From: Gemmatimonadota bacterium
Lineage (GTDB): Bacteria > JAAXHH01
Reading direction: 5' to 3'
Length of the DNA: 64,000 bases
Assembly (NCBI GenBank): GCA_009835325.1
Contig: VXWP01000039.1
Location: forward strand, 58,586 to 122,585
The position numbers and the translations under genes are program-made. The notes under the pieces are model-generated. The model had not been told where the DNA came from, did no database searches, and saw only the letters and a program-made list of their open reading frames with translations. Of the stretch, positions 33,354 to 43,165 are shown in pieces. Position 1 is the stretch's first letter. Every line of letters begins with the position of its first letter.

Positions 33354-36061
33354 GAATCCGCTCTCTGGCTTTCAATCAGTTTAAAAAATTCACTACTCCA
33401 ACACGTTTGGACGGTATCCAAGACGGACTCAACGTCGTAGTAGGGCCTAATGAAATCGGTAAGTCTACTTTACTTGATGCCTTCCAAGCTGTTCTCTTCC
33501 AAAGACATACCTCCAAGGCCAGTCCTATTAAGGCTTATCAGAACGACCGGAACCAAACCGCTCCCGTGGTCGAACTGACATTCGAACTGGAACATGACGT
33601 TTATCGCATCACTAAGCGTTTTGTGAAGAAGCCCTACGCCAAGTTAACCTGTCCAGACGGTCGGATACTGGAAGGCGACAATGCAGAAGCTTCACTCCGT
33701 AGTCTACTAGGTTTCTACGAGTCAGGGAATACAGGAGCGAAACCAGAGACGATGGGTATGTGGAATATACTCTGGGTAAAACAAGGCTGGTCTTTCCGTA
33801 CTCTCGATGTACCTGATAGCGCACGTACAAATCTTCACAGTGCACTAGAATCTGAAGTTGGCAATGTACTGGGAGGACGACGAGGCCGGGCTTTACCGCA
33901 ATCAATCGAAAAACAACTAGCGGCGCTGATTACACCAAATACTGGCCGCCCTCGTGGCAAATACAAAGAATCGAATGAACGAATCGAAACTTTGCGTAGT
34001 GAACATGAAAGCTTGCAGGCACGTCGCCAGGAACTCACAGATACACTAAACAAACTAGAGGACTCCGAAACCACTTTGGAACGTTTGTCTTCTAGTGAAT
34101 TCATTGATCAAGAAAAACAGGAGCTCGAAGACACACAGATAAGGTTTAGTGAACTTTCAGATTTGGAATCCAATATAGATACTGCACGCATGGAACTAGA
34201 ACTCCGTAAACAGAAACTCGAACAGGTTAACCGGAAGTCAGTTGAACGAGACGAGTTAAATACCGAAATCGAAATACTCCAAGAAAAACAAAGTAAGTCT
34301 AGGCAACGATTAGTAGAATTGGGGGAGAAGGTTAAAGAAGCCCAGGCACATCATCTGGAGTCTAGGACCAGTATTGAGAAACTAGAAGCGGTAGTATCCA
34401 AAGCTGAAGAATCCGTATCACGTTGTCGTCGAATACTGGTTGCCGTTGAGAACCGAATTCAAATAAACAAGCTTGAGCAGCAGTACCGAAAAGCTTTAGC
34501 ATCTGAAGTATACCAGCGGGAGGCCCTTGCATCTGCTGCGGCCATTCTTGTGACAGACGAGGTGATGGCTGGTATACTTGAAGCCGACAAAGAACACGAA
34601 AGAGTAAAGAACAGTCTAGATGCCTCTGCGACGATAGTCTCATTCGAGATGGAATCAGACGCGTTTACCGAGATAGAAGTTGATGGGAAACCAGTGACCA
34701 GTGATCAGTCGACTATTCGAATAGTAAAACCCACTGCTGTCACCATTCCGGGTCGTGGTCGCATCTTAATCGAACCAGGCATTAAGGATCGTGACAAACT
34801 GCTCGGTCAACTGTTGGAGGCTAACAACAAGTTGAGAATGGTTCTTGAAGCAGCAGGAGCCGAAACCGTCAGCGACGCGGAGGATCAGCATGTCAGACGG
34901 CAGACACTACTTCAAGATGCCGAGTTTGCCAGCCAACAAGTCGAATTGTATGCCCCAGCCACTGATGAACATCCAGCGGGAGCACAGTCTCTATCCGATT
35001 ACATTGATGGAATACGACAGGCTCTCGGGCGAGAGTTGGACCTGCTTCAAATGGATGAATTGCCGACACTTCAAAGTGCCAGAGACTCACTGCATGACGC
35101 ACAACTGCAGGCTGAAAACGCACGAGAGGATATCAGTACAGCACGTGCTTCGATGGTTGGTCCAGTCGAGAATATGAACTCCCTAACTTCCGAGCGTGAT
35201 ACCCTCCAGGGTGGTCATAACGAAAACAAAAACCGACTCTTAAATCTGGAGGAGAATCTAAAACAGTTGGAAAGTGAGCAATCGGATGAAGAACTACATT
35301 CTGCTATTGAAAAAGCAATAAACGATGTTTCGGTACAGGAAATACTTATCGTCGAACTCGAAGGACAAAGAACAGACGAGACTTTGCCACAGTTGGAAGC
35401 ACGCATAACTCGACTGGAAAAAGCCACCCAAGACAGGAACGAAAAACGTTCCGACCTTAAAATTGAGATTGCTCGTTTGAAATCACAAATTGAAGTGGTA
35501 GAGGGAGTTGGCCTCGACGAAGTAATCGGTGTTAAAACCAGTGAGTTAGAAAGTGCCGAGGCCGAACAAAGTCGAATGCGAAACGAAGTGAAGATACTCG
35601 ATCTGTTGCTATCGACCTTGCGAAAATCCGAGAGGGATGCAATGGAAAGATATCTCTCTCCTGTCCTCAAGCGTGTCCAGCCATATCTGCAACTGTTGTT
35701 CCCAGGCGCCAATTTAGAGATAGACCAGAATCTTAAAATACAAGGTGTAGAGAGGGTTGACGGGTATGTTGAAAACTTTCATCAACTGAGTATGGGTACA
35801 CAAGAACAAGTGGCGGTTTTGGTCCGTCTTGCATTTGCCGAAATGCTCGCCGAACAAGGTTATCCAGCTACTGTAATCCTCGACGATGCCCTTGTTTTTT
35901 CGGATGATCGTAGGATGAGCCGTATGTTTGATATTCTTAACATAGCATCCCGAACAGTTCAGGTAATCATTCTCACTTGCCGGGAACAACTTTTTGAGCG
36001 ACTTGGCGGTCATCAGCTAAGATTAAGTGACACTGACATTGACAATCTTGAGACAGCATAA
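33350..36061 (+). CDS. Rad50/SbcC/YhaN-like SMC ATPase
   Basis: 903 residues from a GTG that overlaps the upstream stop (GTGA). Walker A is VVGPNEIGKST (about 31-40); the ABC signature LSMGTQEQVAV and Walker B ATVILDDALVF lie in the last 100 residues, as in split-head SMC proteins. Long coiled coils occupy roughly 205-370 and 540-760. The centre (about 385-520) has a beta-rich segment (TEIEVDGKPV...VTIPGRGRILIEPG) instead of a CxxC zinc hook. It should form the ATP-driven clamp that feeds DNA to the Mre11-like nuclease. It is not a normal SbcC (about 1000 residues with a zinc hook) and looks nearest to YhaN-type proteins. Confidence 0.9.
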   Translation: MRIRSLAFNQFKKFTTPTRLDGIQDGLNVVVGPNEIGKSTLLDAFQAVLFQRHTSKASPIKAYQNDRNQTAPVVELTFELEHDVYRITKRFVKKPYAKLTCPDGRILEGDNAEASLRSLLGFYESGNTGAKPETMGMWNILWVKQGWSFRTLDVPDSARTNLHSALESEVGNVLGGRRGRALPQSIEKQLAALITPNTGRPRGKYKESNERIETLRSEHESLQARRQELTDTLNKLEDSETTLERLSSSEFIDQEKQELEDTQIRFSELSDLESNIDTARMELELRKQKLEQVNRKSVERDELNTEIEILQEKQSKSRQRLVELGEKVKEAQAHHLESRTSIEKLEAVVSKAEESVSRCRRILVAVENRIQINKLEQQYRKALASEVYQREALASAAAILVTDEVMAGILEADKEHERVKNSLDASATIVSFEMESDAFTEIEVDGKPVTSDQSTIRIVKPTAVTIPGRGRILIEPGIKDRDKLLGQLLEANNKLRMVLEAAGAETVSDAEDQHVRRQTLLQDAEFASQQVELYAPATDEHPAGAQSLSDYIDGIRQALGRELDLLQMDELPTLQSARDSLHDAQLQAENAREDISTARASMVGPVENMNSLTSERDTLQGGHNENKNRLLNLEENLKQLESEQSDEELHSAIEKAINDVSVQEILIVELEGQRTDETLPQLEARITRLEKATQDRNEKRSDLKIEIARLKSQIEVVEGVGLDEVIGVKTSELESAEAEQSRMRNEVKILDLLLSTLRKSERDAMERYLSPVLKRVQPYLQLLFPGANLEIDQNLKIQGVERVDGYVENFHQLSMGTQEQVAVLVRLAFAEMLAEQGYPATVILDDALVFSDDRRMSRMFDILNIASRTVQVIILTCREQLFERLGGHQLRLSDTDIDNLETA

Positions 36062-36078
36062 AGGAATAAACTGGACAC

Positions 36079-38013
36079 ATGAAAATAAAGTCTGTTCGAA
36101 TTCGGAATTTCAGATCGTTTGATGACATAACAATACCATTTAACAACTACGCGTGTTTCGTTGGACCAAATGGTGCTGGGAAATCCACAGTTTTAACTGC
36201 ATTGAACGTGTTTTTTAGAGAATATGAAAATCACCCAACTGACCTTAGCCAATTGGATATAGAGGACTTTCACTGCCGAAATACCGATAATCCAATCAGG
36301 ATTACAGTCACGTTCACCGAACTTAATGAGGAGGCTCAGGAGGATTTTTCGGACTATTATCGACAAGGATTACTTGTTGTCTCGGCCGTAGCGACATTCG
36401 ACGAAGACTCCCAAAAAGCGGAGGTGAAACAGTTCGGCGAACGGCTCGGAATGTCCGATTTCGCTCCATTTTTCAGGGCACTAGATAACGGTGAAAAGGT
36501 AGCAGTTTTGAAGGAGATCTATAGCAACATTCGAACTACTTACACGGACCTTCCGGCCCCCGGTACAAAAGAAACAATGAAAAGTGAACTTCGATCTTAC
36601 GAGAACAGCCACCCAGATGACTGTGAGCTCATTCCAAGCGAAGATCAGTTTTATGGGTTTTCAAGAGGGTCTAACCGACTTGCCAAACATATACAGTGGG
36701 TCTATGTACCTGCTGTTAAGGACGCAACTTCAGAACAAATAGAAGCTAAAAACACAGCATTGGGTAAGTTACTTTCGCGTACCGTACGTTTAAGGACGGA
36801 TTTCGATCAGTCAGTTAGGTCTTTGCGCATGCAGATGCAAGAACAATATCAAGTGTTGCTGGATGAAAACCAGCACGTACTCGATGAAGTGTCTGACTCA
36901 CTACAGAATCGCCTTACTGAATGGGCACATCCAGGAGCCAAGTTGAGTCTACAGTGGCAACAAGATCCTGATAGGTCTGTTAGAGTTGAAGAACCTTGGG
37001 CACATATTCTAGCTGGTGAAGGGGAGTTTGAAGGGGAGCTATCTCGCTTTGGGCACGGACTGCAACGGTCGTATTTACTAGCATTACTACAGGAACTGGC
37101 AGGAACGGACGTATCGGCAGCTCCCACTTTGATTCTAGCTTGTGAGGAACCGGAACTTTATCAACATCCACCTCAAGCTCGGTATCTTGCTGACGTGCTT
37201 AAAAGGTTAAGCAGCGACAACACCCAGATCATCATTACGACACACAACCCACTGTTTGTTTCGGGAGAAGGATTTGAGGATGTGCGGATGATCCGGAAAG
37301 CTTCGAATAGTCTAGCATCATCGGTCTCATATATGTCTTACGTGGACATTTCAGATGTGATTTCAGAAGTTCTTGAAACAAGACCACAAGCGCCTGAAGG
37401 AGCACTAGCGAAAATAAACCAAGCATTGCAGCCAGGACTTAATGAGATGTTTTTTACTCGTCGACTGGTTTTAGTTGAAGGCTTGGAGGATGTTGCTTAC
37501 ATACTTTCCTACATCAACTTACTTGATCGGTCCGAAGAGATTCGAAGAATCGGATGTCATATAGTATCAACGCAAGGTAAAAGTGAATTGTTGCAACCAT
37601 TCGTTATTGCAAAGCATATGAGTATTCCAACCTATCTCGTTTTTGACTCAGACGCTGATAAGCCAGACCGAAGCGGGAGTCGTTCTAAACATGAGAAAGA
37701 CAACAAAGCCCTTCTAAAGCTCGCTGATATACCGAACCCCAATGCGTTTCCAGATGAAACTTTCTGGAGCAGTGGGGTTACAATGTGGCATTCAGATATC
37801 GGAACTACTGTTCAATCGGAAATCGGTATAAGTGATTGGGCGGGATTCTCAGAGCAGGCTGATATACGTTTTGGCCAAGTTGGTGGTCTTAAGAAAAACA
37901 CATTACATATTGGTACAAGCCTTTCAATCGCTTGGGACGCTGGTAAACAATCAGAGAGTTTAATCCAACTTTGTGATGTTATATTGAATTCGGAGAACTA
38001 CATTGGAGCTTAG
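36079..38013 (+). CDS. OLD-family ATP-dependent nuclease (ABC ATPase plus TOPRIM)
   Basis: 644 residues, 17 nt after the SMC gene. The N-terminal ABC-type ATPase begins KIKSVRIRNFRSFDDITIPF with Walker A GPNGAGKST (29-37), and has a signature-like LSRFGHGLQRSYLLALL and Walker B TLILACEEPELYQHPP. An H-loop follows (IIITTHNPLFVSGE). The C-terminal TOPRIM domain has LVEGLEDVAYIL, STQGKSELLQPFVIAK and YLVFDSDADK, the metal-binding acidic residues of OLD nucleases such as P2 Old and Gabija GajA. No UvrD-like GajB follows; instead the partners are the Mre11- and SMC-like proteins. Three nuclease/ATPase genes in one operon point to DNA defence. Confidence 0.92.
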   Translation: MKIKSVRIRNFRSFDDITIPFNNYACFVGPNGAGKSTVLTALNVFFREYENHPTDLSQLDIEDFHCRNTDNPIRITVTFTELNEEAQEDFSDYYRQGLLVVSAVATFDEDSQKAEVKQFGERLGMSDFAPFFRALDNGEKVAVLKEIYSNIRTTYTDLPAPGTKETMKSELRSYENSHPDDCELIPSEDQFYGFSRGSNRLAKHIQWVYVPAVKDATSEQIEAKNTALGKLLSRTVRLRTDFDQSVRSLRMQMQEQYQVLLDENQHVLDEVSDSLQNRLTEWAHPGAKLSLQWQQDPDRSVRVEEPWAHILAGEGEFEGELSRFGHGLQRSYLLALLQELAGTDVSAAPTLILACEEPELYQHPPQARYLADVLKRLSSDNTQIIITTHNPLFVSGEGFEDVRMIRKASNSLASSVSYMSYVDISDVISEVLETRPQAPEGALAKINQALQPGLNEMFFTRRLVLVEGLEDVAYILSYINLLDRSEEIRRIGCHIVSTQGKSELLQPFVIAKHMSIPTYLVFDSDADKPDRSGSRSKHEKDNKALLKLADIPNPNAFPDETFWSSGVTMWHSDIGTTVQSEIGISDWAGFSEQADIRFGQVGGLKKNTLHIGTSLSIAWDAGKQSESLIQLCDVILNSENYIGA

Positions 38014-38116
38014 TTCAGTAGTCAGGTGTTTTGAGCAAAAACGAGATTTCGGTAGTGAGATCGTATCTCTTATGTGAGTTGCATCCCAGTCTTTTGGAAG
38101 CCGTTTCTATCGATCC

Positions 38117-38944
38117 TCAGTACTGCTGCTCATCCGGCGCATTTGGCTGCCCCGGATGCGATCCACCCGCGTTCTTGGCCGTGTTCCCGCCGTCCAGCGG
38201 CATGAGCGCTCCGGTGACCCAGCTTGAGGCGTCGGAGGCGAGGAAGATGGCCAGTCCCTGGATGTCTTCCGATTTTCCCAGGCGGCCGATGGGGATACCC
38301 CGCAGGTAGGTGTCGCCCAGCTTGGCGTCGGCGTCGATGCGCTTGCTCAGGCCTTCGTTCATGATCTGGGCGCATACGATGGCGTTGACGCGTACGCCCT
38401 TGCTGCTCCACTCCGTGCTCATCTCCCGCGTCATCTGGGCCACGCCGCCCATGGCGATGCTGTAGGACATGTGGCCGCGGCCGAGGGCCGACAGCCCGGC
38501 GATGGACACGATGTTGATGATGCTGCCCCGACCGGCCTCGATCATGCGCTTCGCGCCTTCCTGGCAGCAGACGTACCTTCCGACGACCAGCGTGTTCAGG
38601 GTCTGGATGAGCCCGGCTTCGGTAATTTCCAGGGGCAGTTGATTGATTCCCCCCTCTCCGGCGATATTGGCCAGTACGTCGATACGTCCGTAGGTTTCGT
38701 CCAGCCGTGCGAACATCTTGCGGATCTGCGCTCCGTTGGAGACGTCGCATACCACCGGCTCCGCTCGCCGGCCCCGGCGTTCGATCTCCCTGACCGTTTC
38801 CTGCATGCCCTCTTCATTGACATCGGCCAGCATGAGATCCGCGCCCGACTCGGCATAGGCGATGGACGTCGCCTTGCCCATGCCGGCGGCCGCGCCGGAG
38901 ACCAGGGCCACGCGTCCGCTCAGGTCGAATAATGGATGAGACAT
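38117..38944 (-). CDS. SDR-family oxidoreductase missing the catalytic lysine
   Basis: 275 residues from the ATG at 38944 with GGAGTGGCC upstream. The Rossmann motif is VSGAAAGMG, with Asp41 after the second strand favouring NAD(H), and the NAG equivalent is NIAGEGG. Ser147 and Tyr161 are present, but the residue four after Tyr is Met165 (ATG codon) instead of the catalytic Lys of YxxxK. Family members are dehydrogenases or reductases with about 250 residues; the Lys loss could abolish or alter activity. GC-rich like the core genome, it marks the right end of the AT-rich island and converges on the OLD gene. Confidence 0.88.
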   Translation of the reverse strand: MSHPLFDLSGRVALVSGAAAGMGKATSIAYAESGADLMLADVNEEGMQETVREIERRGRRAEPVVCDVSNGAQIRKMFARLDETYGRIDVLANIAGEGGINQLPLEITEAGLIQTLNTLVVGRYVCCQEGAKRMIEAGRGSIINIVSIAGLSALGRGHMSYSIAMGGVAQMTREMSTEWSSKGVRVNAIVCAQIMNEGLSKRIDADAKLGDTYLRGIPIGRLGKSEDIQGLAIFLASDASSWVTGALMPLDGGNTAKNAGGSHPGQPNAPDEQQY

Positions 38945-39297
38945 GGCCACTCCTGTTCGTGCCGGGTCCGAAATAAAACACCAGGTCGCTGTGTATTACT
39001 TAACCCCACTAGGATCTTTGTTCTTGGTTACAAAGACAAGGAGGAAGAAGGCGTTATTAGCGTGGTAGATTCAGTTTGAAGAGAATAGTAGATCCAATTC
39101 AATGCACAGGCATCGCAGTCTATCAAACACCTCAATTTGGATCCGCAGAGAAACTGACGAAAAACTGTAGCGATTTCGTCGAGTTCCAATTCGGTCTACT
39201 GATTCTTTCGATTACCGGGATGCACCCTCACATCAACTCCCTTGACGATCCAATCAACATACTTCAGCAGGCTAAGTTGATTGGAACTGTTTCGAAA
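38945..39297. other. 353-base AT-rich gap without a convincing gene
   Basis: Base composition falls abruptly after the SDR start. A short rightward frame (39076-39345) has no recognisable protein, no good ribosome site and runs into the 3' end of the membrane-protein gene. On the minus strand a broken reading (DWIVKGVDVRVHPGN and TELELDEIATVFRQFL) continues past the membrane-protein stop, perhaps an old coding remnant. No repeats or terminators stand out. Confidence 0.4.
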
Positions 39298-40146
39298 TCA
39301 AACCTGTTGTTCAAGCAGCACATCTATATCACGCTTGGTTCTTAATCTTATTAAATCTGCCCAGTTGTTTTTTCTAAACTCCCTCACATTCAAAAACCTC
39401 AGCCCAAATTTACAGACGATCTTTCTCATTGTGTACCGTCTGACCTTCTTGTCAATAAATTCGTTTATATCAAGCGCACTGAATAAGTGCGTATAGGTTT
39501 GATAGGTAACGACTAAGTGCATGAGAGGGATAAGTGATATCGAAAGAACAATCGGTACTAACACTATGCGGGCTGTTTCAAGCGATGCTAGAGTTTTGAA
39601 ATCGTAGAAAGCACTATATATTGCCGATCCAGCAATTACAAAACCCATGGAGGCTAACATCCAGCCTGTCACGGTCTCGGCTGACTTGTACTCTTCATTG
39701 GTTTTGGCAACTGCATTAGCTAGTCCAATGGTAATAAGAAAGAACTGTAATAGTAGCTCAATAAACACCGAAAAGGTATATGTTGAAACTAGATACTCAA
39801 GAATAACAATAGCTTTAACACTGTCAGTAACTAGAGTTCTGGCTGGACTCGTTATTGTATTCGAATCTTTAGCGATTTTAAACGTTTGCACTATACCTGC
39901 AAAGAAAAACCACATAACTGTCTCCTTTTGCAGGTCTATAGTCCAAATCCCCGAAACATACAATAACACTAGAATTACAGAGACATAACCAAGTAGGATT
40001 GCAACGAACTTAAACAATACCGGATTTTGGAATGGGATTTTCAGTATATTCCATAGGCACTTTCGTAAGTCTTTATGAAGCATTGCCAGTCCGATAACAA
40101 ATAACGTCCAGATGACTGCTGCAAATTCCCTATTGTTTAAATCCAT
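39298..40146 (-). CDS. Multi-spanning membrane protein of unknown function
   Basis: 282 residues from the ATG at 40146 (GAGAAG upstream; a GTG 12 nt earlier is possible). About six to seven hydrophobic helices are visible, for example EFAAVIWTLFVIGLAML, FVAILLGYVSVILVLLYVSG, FSVFIELLLQFFLITIGLA and IVLVPIVLSISLIPLMHL. The C-terminal 70 residues are basic and soluble (KKVRRYTMRKIVCKFGLRFL). No family is recognised. AT-rich composition matches the island at 29-38 kb, from which the GC-rich SDR gene separates it, so it may belong to the same accessory region. Confidence 0.72.
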   Translation of the reverse strand: MDLNNREFAAVIWTLFVIGLAMLHKDLRKCLWNILKIPFQNPVLFKFVAILLGYVSVILVLLYVSGIWTIDLQKETVMWFFFAGIVQTFKIAKDSNTITSPARTLVTDSVKAIVILEYLVSTYTFSVFIELLLQFFLITIGLANAVAKTNEEYKSAETVTGWMLASMGFVIAGSAIYSAFYDFKTLASLETARIVLVPIVLSISLIPLMHLVVTYQTYTHLFSALDINEFIDKKVRRYTMRKIVCKFGLRFLNVREFRKNNWADLIRLRTKRDIDVLLEQQV

Positions 40147-40372
40147 GCTACTTCTCACAAATGACTTAATTGGTTACCTGAAAACCTTCCAAATTTCAAG
40201 TCAGTAGACACGTTTTAGTTACCAGACTGCAGCACTTGAAATACCCTCTGTTCCGGTGCGAGGTACCGGTCAATCCCCTTTGCATTTGAGGCTGCTTCGG
40301 CATATATTATAAGGGTCTTTTCGCCTATTTATCCAGTCGTATTTACGACTAAGTATCTCGACGGACTTGCGA

Positions 40373-42355
40373 ATGCCTCCCTTCACCGTCGTTTCCGATT
40401 ACGAACCCCGGGGTGACCAGCCCAGGGCGATCGAGGAACTCGTCCAGGGTGTGCACCGGGGGGACAGGCACCAGTGTCTCCTCGGCATAACGGGCAGCGG
40501 CAAGACCTACACCATGGCCCAGGTCATTGCCGAGCTGCAGAAGCCGACCCTGGTCATCTCGCCGAACAAGACCCTGGCCGCCCAGCTTTACGGCGAGTTC
40601 AAGGGGTTCTTCCCGAAGAACGCCGTCGAATACTTCATCAGCTACTACGACTACTACCAGCCGGAAGCGTACATGCCTGTGACGGATACCTATATCGAGA
40701 AGGATTCGTCCGTCAACGAGGACCTGGACAAGCTCCGGCTGCGGGCGACGAGCGCGCTGCTGGAACGGCGGGACGTGGTGATCGTCGCCTCCGTATCCTC
40801 CATCTACAGCCTGGGATCCCCCGACGAGTGGAAGGAGTTCATCCTCCTCGTGGACCGGGGCGAGGCGTACGAGCGGGATATGATCATGCGCAAGCTGATC
40901 GACATGCACTACAACCGGAACGATTACGACTTCGCGCGGGGCACATTCCGCGTGCGGGGCGACACCCTCGACATCCTGCCCGCGGACCAGGAGAAGGGCA
41001 TACGCATCGAGATGTTCGGCGACGAAGTCGACCGCATTACCGAGTTCGATCCCCTTACGGGCGAGGTGCTGGCCGAACGGGACCGCATCGCCGTCTACCC
41101 GGCACGTCACTTCGTCACTACGGCGCCGCGCCTGGACCAGGCCATGAAGGCCATCGAGGAGGAACTTGACGAGCGGCTTCGGGTGCTCTATGACGAGAAC
41201 AAGCTGCTCGAGGCCCAGCGGCTGGAACAGCGCACGCGCTTCGATCTGGAGATGATGCGGGAGATCGGGTTCTGCGCCGGCATCGAGAACTACTCCATGC
41301 ACCTGTCGGGGCGGTCCCCGGGCGAGCGTCCCTTCTGCCTCTTCGACTTCTTCCCCAACGATTTCCTGCTGGTCATCGACGAGTCCCACGTCTCCCTGCC
41401 CCAGCTCCGGGCCATGTACAACGGCGACCGGTCGCGGAAGACCACGCTGGTGGAGCACGGATTCCGGCTGCCGTCGGCGCTGGACAACCGTCCGTTGACC
41501 TTCGAGGAATTCGAGACGATGGTCAACCAGGTGATCTACGTATCGGCCACGCCGGCCGACTACGAACTGAGCCAGTGTCAGGGCGTTGTGGTCGAGCAGA
41601 TCATCCGGCCCACGGGGCTGATGGACCCCGAGATCAGCGTGCAGCCCGTGGAAAACCAGATGGATGATCTCCTGACCCGGATCCGGGAGCGCGCGGACCG
41701 GCAGGAGCGGGTGCTCGTGACGACGCTGACCAAGCGGATGGCGGAAGACCTGACCGATTATCTCAGGCAGCTGAACGTGCGGGTGCGCTATCTCCATTCC
41801 ACCATCGATTCCATCGAGCGCGTCGAGATCCTGCGCGACCTGCGTCTCGGCAAGTTCGACGTCCTCGTGGGCATCAACCTGCTCCGCGAGGGGCTCGACC
41901 TGCCCGAAGTCTCCCTGGTCGCCATCCTGGACGCGGACAAGGAGGGGTTCCTGCGGTCGGAACGCTCGCTGATCCAGACGGCGGGGCGGGCGGCGCGGAA
42001 CGTGCGCGGCGAGGTGATCTTCTACGCCGACAACATCACCGACTCCATGCGGCGGGCCATGGAGGAGACGAACCGCCGGCGGGTGCTGCAGCAGGAGTAC
42101 AACGAACTGAACGGGATCGAGCCCGAGACCGTGTACAAGTCCATCGAGGAGATCATCCAGACCACGGCCGTGGCCGACGTGAAAGCCGTGGACGACGACA
42201 TGCCGATCCTGAACACCATCGCGAAGATGGACCAGAGCACCGTCGTGGAGGAACTCAAATCCGCCATGTACGAGGCCGCCGCCAACCTGGAGTTCGAGAA
42301 GGCGGCCAGGCTGCGCGACGAGATCAACCGGCTGGAGTCCCAACCCACGAAATGA
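40373..42355 (+). CDS. uvrB: UvrABC excision nuclease subunit B
   Basis: 660 residues from the ATG at 40373 (a TTG two codons earlier is possible). Helicase motif I is [15 protein letters not shown]. The DNA-gripping beta-hairpin is in [21 protein letters not shown]. Later motifs include [43 protein letters not shown] and [10 protein letters not shown]. The C-terminal UVR domain ([16 protein letters not shown]) contacts UvrC. It loads at damaged DNA with UvrA and recruits UvrC in nucleotide excision repair. Length and motifs are all standard. Neither uvrA nor uvrC is in the window. Confidence 0.98.
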   Translation: MPPFTVVSDYEPRGDQPRAIEELVQGVHRGDRHQCLLGITGSGKTYTMAQVIAELQKPTLVISPNKTLAAQLYGEFKGFFPKNAVEYFISYYDYYQPEAYMPVTDTYIEKDSSVNEDLDKLRLRATSALLERRDVVIVASVSSIYSLGSPDEWKEFILLVDRGEAYERDMIMRKLIDMHYNRNDYDFARGTFRVRGDTLDILPADQEKGIRIEMFGDEVDRITEFDPLTGEVLAERDRIAVYPARHFVTTAPRLDQAMKAIEEELDERLRVLYDENKLLEAQRLEQRTRFDLEMMREIGFCAGIENYSMHLSGRSPGERPFCLFDFFPNDFLLVIDESHVSLPQLRAMYNGDRSRKTTLVEHGFRLPSALDNRPLTFEEFETMVNQVIYVSATPADYELSQCQGVVVEQIIRPTGLMDPEISVQPVENQMDDLLTRIRERADRQERVLVTTLTKRMAEDLTDYLRQLNVRVRYLHSTIDSIERVEILRDLRLGKFDVLVGINLLREGLDLPEVSLVAILDADKEGFLRSERSLIQTAGRAARNVRGEVIFYADNITDSMRRAMEETNRRRVLQQEYNELNGIEPETVYKSIEEIIQTTAVADVKAVDDDMPILNTIAKMDQSTVVEELKSAMYEAAANLEFEKAARLRDEINRLESQPTK

Positions 42356-42442
42356 GACGGGCCGTTGCCTGCCGGGTCGGTTCGTTCCCCGTATCGCCGG
42401 TGACAAACCTTTTCGGGCCGGCCGCGGTCCGTCCACCTGCCC

Positions 42443-43165
42443 ATGCTCCTACCTCTCCAGGCTGAAAGCCCGTCCTATGGCCGGCCCGTGATCACCTACG
42501 GGCTGCTCGCGGCCAACGTGGCCGTCTTCCTGTTCCAGTTCGTCCTGGGACCGGTGGGCGAGCAGATCTTCATCTTCAAGACCGCGGCCATTCCCTTAGA
42601 ACTGACCCATTTCGTCGACCGGAACGAGATTCCCATTCCGGGCACCTCCCTGCTCTACCCGGACGCTCTAGTGCCCTTCCCCCTGACCCTGTTCACGGCC
42701 ATGTTCGTCCACGGGGGTTTCATGCACCTCGCCGGCAACATGCTGTACCTGTGGATCTTCGGCAACAGCGTGGAAAGCGCCATGGGGGCGGGCCGCTACC
42801 TGCTCTTCTACCTCCTGACCGGCCTGTGCGCCACCATGGTGCACGTGGTATCCGAGCCCGATTCCGCCATCCCGATGATCGGCGCCAGCGGGGCGATCGC
42901 AGGCATCCTGGGCGCCTACTTCATCCTGTATCCCAAGGCCTACATCAAGACCTTCGTCCTGCTGTTCATCTTCATCCAGATCATCCACGTGCCCGCCATC
43001 ATCGTACTCGGGATCTGGTTCCTGCGACAGATCCTGGGCATCGGTAGCGACGGCGTGGCCTGGTACGCCCACATCGGGGGATTCCTCGTCGGCATGGTCC
43101 TCGTACGGCGCTTCCTGCAGCGGCGGCCCCGAACGATTCATATCCGTCCGGGGGGCGAGTGGTGA
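42443..43165 (+). CDS. Rhomboid-family intramembrane serine protease
   Basis: 240 residues with six membrane helices. The catalytic serine is Ser149 in IGASGAIAGILGAY and the catalytic histidine is His210 in WYAHIGGFLVG. The GNMLYLWIFGNSVE loop and FTAMFVHGGFMHLAGN are the conserved oxyanion-side segments. Rhomboids cut membrane proteins within the bilayer; the substrate is unknown. The stop overlaps a GTG start of the YqeC-like gene (GTGA), so the two are translationally coupled, though no functional link is established. Confidence 0.94.
   Translation: MLLPLQAESPSYGRPVITYGLLAANVAVFLFQFVLGPVGEQIFIFKTAAIPLELTHFVDRNEIPIPGTSLLYPDALVPFPLTLFTAMFVHGGFMHLAGNMLYLWIFGNSVESAMGAGRYLLFYLLTGLCATMVHVVSEPDSAIPMIGASGAIAGILGAYFILYPKAYIKTFVLLFIFIQIIHVPAIIVLGIWFLRQILGIGSDGVAWYAHIGGFLVGMVLVRRFLQRRPRTIHIRPGGEW

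Noticed and set aside
32214-36061. Housekeeping sbcCD
   Set aside because: The ATPase lacks a zinc hook and SbcC size, the genes are AT-rich and linked to an OLD nuclease, unlike core sbcDC.
39076-39345. An 89-residue rightward frame in the AT-rich gap
   Set aside because: No homology, no ribosome site, and it overlaps the 3' end of the convergent membrane-protein gene.
40349-42436. A 695-residue open frame on the minus strand
   Set aside because: It is antisense to uvrB, is dominated by Val/Leu/Arg/His typical of GC-rich shadow frames, and matches no family; uvrB is certain.
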